Source of the DNA: Guyanagaster necrorhizus
Taxonomy: Eukaryota > Basidiomycota > Agaricomycetes > Agaricales > Physalacriaceae
Direction: 5' to 3'
DNA length: 64,000 nt
NCBI RefSeq assembly: GCF_019112545.1
Contig: NW_025064887.1
Coordinates: 261,448-325,447, forward strand
Part shown: positions 59,001-64,000 of the stretch, piece after piece
Layout of the letters: each line of letters opens with the position of its first letter
Position numbering within the stretch: the stretch's first letter is position 1
Position numbers and translations under genes: made by a program
The notes under the pieces: model-generated
Told to the model about the DNA's origin: nothing
Seen by the model: only the letters and a program-made list of their open reading frames with translations
Database searches by the model: none

Positions 59001-60548
59001 CCTAGCGGCCCAATCCCAAGCCGACAATAATGATCTATGATTGCCGACAACCTCTAGATTGGAAACTGGCGAAGCCGAAAATGCATACAACCTCTGAAGG
59101 CGATCCTTCTCCAGACGCACCGGAGTACGACAAGCATGTTCGTTGTGAGCATGGGGGATTGGTGCTCAATACGACGTCACGGACACGAATTTCAGTGAAG
59201 GTGGGTTAAAGTTTACACGCTGCGGACCATTCTCATCGCCCTGAATAGGGATTGGAAATATTGGCAAGATTGTTTCCGACCTGGGAGGCCTTCTCCACCG
59301 AGATGGAACCATGTGCGGTGTGCGAAGCTAGCATAGATATGACGAAGGCTGATCGCTTGGAGCTACGAAAACGTGCAGAGGATGAGAAGGTGCGTGTATG
59401 ATTCACCAAGGTTACCATGGGTACCTAACGGTATACTTACAGGCCAGACTAAAGCACCTGAATGATAACGAACTTGTCAGGGGCGTAGTACTGCTTGAGG
59501 AAATCCCATGCGTGATTCTCCCAACGCAATTTCTGCGCTCCTGGAGGCGTTGGTTGACTCGACCTGGTGATTTCCCAAGGCCAGATATTATTGACAACGA
59601 GCCTTTCTTTTGTCATCACCGTCTCCTCATCTTCGATCCCAACTGTGCCACAGATATGGATTCCGCTTTGGCCGTTGTCAAACGAAGCGACTGGGATATT
59701 CTAGAAACTTAGTAAGTACTCGCACGAGTTTACACTGATCCGAGGACCAACCATACAATTATAGTTACTCAGCTGGGCCTTTGATTACGCTGGTAAAAGA
59801 AAGTGGAAGTTCGGCGCGGTTCGTTCACGACATACCTGTTTGTAATCCATGTCGGCAGAAACGGTAACCACAAATCTCCCCGCGATGATGCGCATTGCCA
59901 CTGAGTTTTTGTTCCTAGAAAGCGTGATTGGGAAAGTACCGACATAACTATTCGGTTTGGTAAGGGATCGAAGCCTGATGCGGGTGGCGACTCCATTTCC
60001 CAAGACCCTGCGCCAAAGATGTCGGGTGCACGACAATCCAAGCGATTACGGCAGGTAAAGGAACACGGCGAAAGACGAAAAGTAACGATATCCAAGTCCA
60101 CGACCGTCAAAGATATCAAAGTTATGGTGCGGAGATTTGCGCACCTTACGGCTGTTATTTGAACGGAATATAGCTTCAAAAGATATTCAATATCTTGCCC
60201 ATATGTCAACGCATCTTTTATCACGGACAAGAACTAGAGGATAACACGGCGACGGCAGCGTCGTTGAACATTTTTGCAAACGATATTCTGGAACTTCGAG
60301 AACAGAACGAGCTTTACGAGCTTTCTTCGGACGGTGACGAGGTTCCCAGTAAGCGGCCACGAAGAGAAGAAGGAAGTGGCTTCGGAGGGACTTTACTAGG
60401 AGGATCAAACAATCTGTCGACTTCTCGGGAGCGGAGCGAGACTCCGCCAAAGAGCAGTGGAGTTGAACAAAAATCTTGCGGAATGTGTACATTGTTAAAT
60501 GACTCTGGTGCTCTAACCTGTACCATGTGTGATACACCTTTTCATTGA
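56086..60548 (+). CDS. USP48-like ubiquitin carboxyl-terminal hydrolase with DUSP, ubiquitin-like and RanBP2-type zinc-finger parts
   Basis: This cysteine protease should remove ubiquitin from proteins. ATG 56086 opens MPPKRKLRASSLNGL. The N-terminus has Cys motifs (CGLSRRNNCAFCRNR, CSKQSCKYNPNCLNYLGQ) as in USP48. The catalytic Cys box is NLGATCYANASLQVWF; a Cys pair CDTCGYKSE and another CCQCDSH form the zinc ribbon; the His box is GASAYHGHYEAQVF; and WYQFNDDVVTK follows. Downstream are an RKRV nuclear signal, DUSP-like blocks (LKKWLLTDSI, CPHGRLDYKR; CEHGGLVLN, ILPTQFLRSWRRWLTRPGDF) with CVRECVQ- and CAVC-type pairs, a ubiquitin-like part (TVKDIKVM, LPICQRIFYHGQELEDN), and a last finger CGMCTLLNDSGALTCTMCDT. 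About 20 exons. Convergent with the next gene, 191 bp apart. Confidence 0.9.
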
Positions 60549-60739
60549 ATTTGATACTTTTACAAACATTTTATTTTGGACGTAATCAGTATCGTGGGGG
60601 TCGTGATCTAAAAAAACCTTTTGTTACGGACGTACGATGTTTAGTCCCGCCGAAAACCAAGAAACAAGCGTGAAACCCTAGGAAAAGACAAAAAGAGAAA
60701 ACAACTTGTTCTCCAATATATACCCTAGAAATAATCATC

Positions 60740-63700
60740 TTAAATGGGAAGCGCCGACGGATACACAGACACAGTCTGAGGGGTCGGTAGAGACACGCCA
60801 CCATGACTTACAACCATATTATGACGCGGTTCGAGCCTGTCACCTCGCCGTGAATGAGCAAGAAGGGACTGTGTTGTCATCACGACATCAACTTCGTTAG
60901 AGCCGTGCCCCGCCATTTTCACTGCTGCAGCAAGAGCGCTTTGCACTCCATCTGACATATCACTGACAGACGCGGACTGGATGGCCATGGCATCAGTGGG
61001 GATCATGCCAGCAGCTGCAGCCATAGGAGCGACAGCTGTTTGTGCGGCTTCGGCCACGATCTGCGCGGCAGCCCGAGCCAAGCGTTTAGTGTCAGAATGA
61101 GTAGGACCTGCCATGGCTTTGTCGTACGCATTCATCGTGTGCTCAAGAACACGCTGCTGCCTCATAAGGTCCCCCAAGTCCTGTTGTTTTGAAGGAGGGC
61201 TGGAACGTTGTATATGCGTTGTTTCATCGGCCACACGTTGCGCAACATTTTGGAGCACGGTGACAACACGAGCTGGAGTATCGTCTGATCCACTTGTGTT
61301 TGTACGTGCGGAAACACTAGGGATCGTTGTCATGACATGGAAGCTCTATGGCACAAGAAGAGTACATACCGTTGACCGCCCACGCATAGGTCATTTACGC
61401 CGGACAGATCATGAACGATCGATGAACGTCCAAATGATGAGTCGATCGAGGCTACGGGAGCAATATTCAAGGTAAATCTATGAGACAGATGTCCCTCTTG
61501 ACCGTCTAGATTGAACTATATCCGCCGTATAATCATCCAGATAACAGCGTCAAATCAAGGAGAGAGCTTACCGTTGCATTGACAGTGACTTCACAACTCT
61601 GAGCGTCAGGAGGTGGAATTCCGCTTAGTGTATCGTCCTTCCACGATAACCAAGAAGGAAGATACGGGGAGCTATAATGTACCGGAACATTCTGCCAAGA
61701 TGCTTGGGGGTCCCATACTCTCGGCGTCCACTGCCAGCGGAGACCACAATATGCGACACTGGGAGGCGTGCCCGCCAGCTTACGGTAGAATGGGCGGAAG
61801 TCCCATCTCCCATCTCCGATCTTCTTCGCCTCAACGTTCCAAATGTGGTTCCCTTTAGACTTTGCTTTTTTCCCATCTTCGTTAAACCGCAAGATATGGG
61901 GTTGCCGCCAAAGGTAATTTCGTACCTGGCGGACGCATTATAAGTCGATGGAAAAACAGCGCGATCAATGGATACAAACTTTTTTCATCGGTATTTTGTC
62001 TTCGGGATATCCTTGCCTTGCCAGCTATACCGGATTCAGTATAACGATAGTAGAAGGAGATGAGCGGACTCACCTCATCCAAGAACGCCGAAGTGAAGGC
62101 CTGGATGCGGAACTTAAATGGTCGGAAATCAGGCGATTCATCTAACCGCTGCATTTTCTTCGCCATGAGAGTTTGATGGATTGCTTCACCTTTCGAATCA
62201 GTAGCGTCGACTGAAAATAGCAGTCAATAGTGAACGAACCACACAAATTTCAAACAAACTTACGATTAGAGCATATCCTATTCAGGTATTCGAAGAAAAT
62301 GCGGTCAACCTCGGAACGATACTCCTGAGGGACATCTGATGAAGTTGTGTGATCTGGCGATGTCTGCAAAGGAAAACTGTTTAGTTGTCAGAATTTGAAA
62401 TCCGGAGAGAAGTGCCAACCAGATGATGATTATTACTCGGGGGAGATAATTCTTCACTGTCATCGTCATCACCATCTTCGTCTTCAGGTGCTTCATCATA
62501 TTCCCGAGTATGGGACCCGTGAGAGCCACGTCTAGCGAAATGCGAAGTCGTCGGCAGAGAACTGTCATAGCTGTTGCCCGACCGTTTCAAAGGGGGCAAA
62601 ACAGGAAAAGCATCCTGGACCGGAGCAGTAGGCCATGTATCACCACCGAAGTGCTTCGCATAATCAAAGGAAGGGAAGGGAGTACCGAACGCGCCGCCAA
62701 TTGAGCCTGAGCGGGTCATCCGACCGACGGGAGCACTGGCACCGGGATACGGAGGTACCCTCGGAATGCCGGCATCACCCGCGGGTGTACCAAGGCCGCC
62801 GATAGCACTCGCAGATAAAGAATGTGAGTGTCGTGTCGGCACGATACTTTCTGACCAGGATGTACGATGGGGAGGCAGGGACAGTTGGGTAGGGCTACCC
62901 AAGAACAGATCCCCAGAACCGGTATACACATTGTAGTTTGGCGGTAAGGGCTGCGGTTTTCCAGCAGTGAACGTGAAGGGTGGGGATGCCGGCCGAGAAG
63001 GTGGGGGAGACTGGGGAAGGCTGTTGACATGGTAAGGAAGAGAAGCCGACGGCGTAGTAAACAAAGGAGTGTTGTCTTGAGGCTCGGCCTTGAGAGTCTT
63101 GACAGGCCGTTCCTCTTCCAGAGTGGAGGCACATCGTTTGCGCCGCTCCTCTGCACCAACCAATGATGGCAATAATGGCGAAGAAATTATTGGGAATGAA
63201 AGGACCGGATCGCCGCTAGACGGTAATGATGGTGGCGGAGAAAAGTAGTCGACCTTGGTTTCGTTGCCATACGGTGTTCCGACCTTCGAATCCGACAAAG
63301 AAACGTCAGTGAGGCTAGAGATCAAGTCTGACACGACCGAAAGCTTGTTTCGAAGGCCTTCGAGAAGTGTATGAGCGCGCTGGGGCTGCAGCATCCGGCA
63401 AGCTTGACCAGCCGTTTCTGCGTTCTGGGCGATTCTGCAAACGTTTGGATCAACTCATGATGACAAATCGAAAGAAGGGGAGAAAGACGCACTCTTGTAA
63501 CATAATACTTCCTGCAAGCAGTGAATTGCCATTCTTGTTCGCAGAAGGGAATAGATCGATGGGGGGTTGGTGAGTGGCTAAGTTCATCATGGCACTGGGA
63601 GCAAAGGAGCCAATGGTATTTGCACGACTTCGAGCCGGCGTCACTGGCTCAAGAGCAGACTGTAAAGAGGATGTAGGGGTGGCACTGAAGGCAGGAGCAG

Positions 63701-64000
63701 TGGTATGAATGCGGGGAGGTGTCCGGGTGAGAGTAGGAGGGGAAAGGGAAGGTGCATGAGCGGTAGCGGTGGCCGCTATAGGCATGTCGTTTTCAAAGTT
63801 GGAAGTAGGAACATAGAGCGAACATCCGGATGCAAAATCCGAAATGGTACTGGAAGTGGAATGAGTGACAGCTGAAGGGTCGATAGCATCCGGTTCCAAA
63901 TATGCAGGCGGAGGAAGATTGGGTTGATTTGTTGACACGTGCAGTGGGCCGTTGAGCTCCGCTTTATTGGGAAAGACTGCAGGAGAGTCTGGTATGAGGT
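60740..64000 (-). CDS. Large conserved fungal protein of unknown function, 5' end beyond the window
   Basis: The gene reads leftward into the window from beyond 64000. The N-terminal half is Ser/Pro/Thr-rich and probably disordered (NLPPPAYLEPDAIDPSAV, SLSPPTLTRTPPRI), with one helical stretch (IAQNAETAGQACRMLQPQRA then HTLLEGLRNKLSVVSDLIS). An acidic stretch (DEAPEDEDGDDDDSEELS) precedes the conserved core: EVDRIFFEYLNRICSN, KGEAIHQTLMAKKMQRLDES, PDFRPFKFRIQAFTSAFLDE, ILRFNEDGKKAKSKGNHIWN, WDFRPFYRKLAGTPPSVAYC, WQWTPRVWDPQASWQNVPVH and SWLSWKDDTLSGIPP. The tail ends PQTVSVYPSALPI with stop at 60740. I cannot name the domain; the disordered flanks and a basic patch suggest a nuclear regulator, but that is inference. 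Confidence 0.75.

Noticed and set aside
1..64000. CRISPR array, rRNA, transposon or viral remnant
   Set aside because: No spaced direct repeats, no reverse transcriptase or transposase motifs and no rRNA-like stretches were seen on either strand.

Overview
The window is nuclear DNA of a filamentous basidiomycete, most probably an agaricomycete. Genes are dense on both strands and cut by many short introns of about 45-60 nt with GT..AG ends. Proteins are fungal, with basidiomycete flavour (DUF7918, a fungal seven-helix orphan, LEA-2-like membrane protein, UBA3, GAA1, SAM37, FRG1). No rRNA, tRNA, CRISPR array, transposon or viral gene was recognised. Splice sites were placed by eye from reading frame and family similarity; gene ends are usually firmer than individual exon edges. 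The species cannot be named from this sequence. Layout, left to right. 1-12.5 kb: a methionine permease cut by the left edge, splicing factor Ecm2/Slt11, a bacterial-type YeeE/YedE sulfur transporter, a 1.3 kb gene-free stretch, a DUF726 hydrolase head-to-head with INO80 subunit Ies2, a LEA-2-like membrane protein, and intronless siroheme synthase Met8. 12.5-29 kb: a ferric reductase, a GPALPP/DUF3752 protein, an unclear small gene, a membrane protein with a C-terminal Smr-like domain, a seven-helix orphan, a GABA/amino-acid permease and ribosomal protein uL24, with several 1-2 kb gene-poor gaps. 29.7-43 kb: UBA3 and RCL1 head-to-head, a BTB protein, an FRG1-family protein, a decayed copy of an unknown protein, the succinate/fumarate carrier Sfc1, the intact relative of that decayed copy, and V-ATPase subunit D. 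43.5-64 kb: an OTU1 deubiquitinase, an exonuclease III-type AP endonuclease, RNase P/MRP subunit Pop4, a DUF7918 protein, a broken PL1 pectate lyase, metaxin/Sam37, GPI transamidase subunit Gaa1, a USP48-like deubiquitinase and a large unnamed conserved protein that runs off the right edge. Most genes are unrelated housekeeping functions. Two groupings stand out: three sulfur-metabolism genes in the first 12.5 kb (methionine uptake, YeeE/YedE sulfur import, siroheme synthesis for sulfite reductase), and three ubiquitin or NEDD8 pathway genes (UBA3, OTU1, USP48-like). The best leads are the unknown two-copy family at 36.4-42.3 kb with its repeated WP-x-x-VY motif, the pectate lyase pseudogene, the possible mitochondrial pre-sequence on the AP endonuclease, micro-exons coding the core motif of the sulfur transporter, and a perfect inverted repeat upstream of the ferric reductase.
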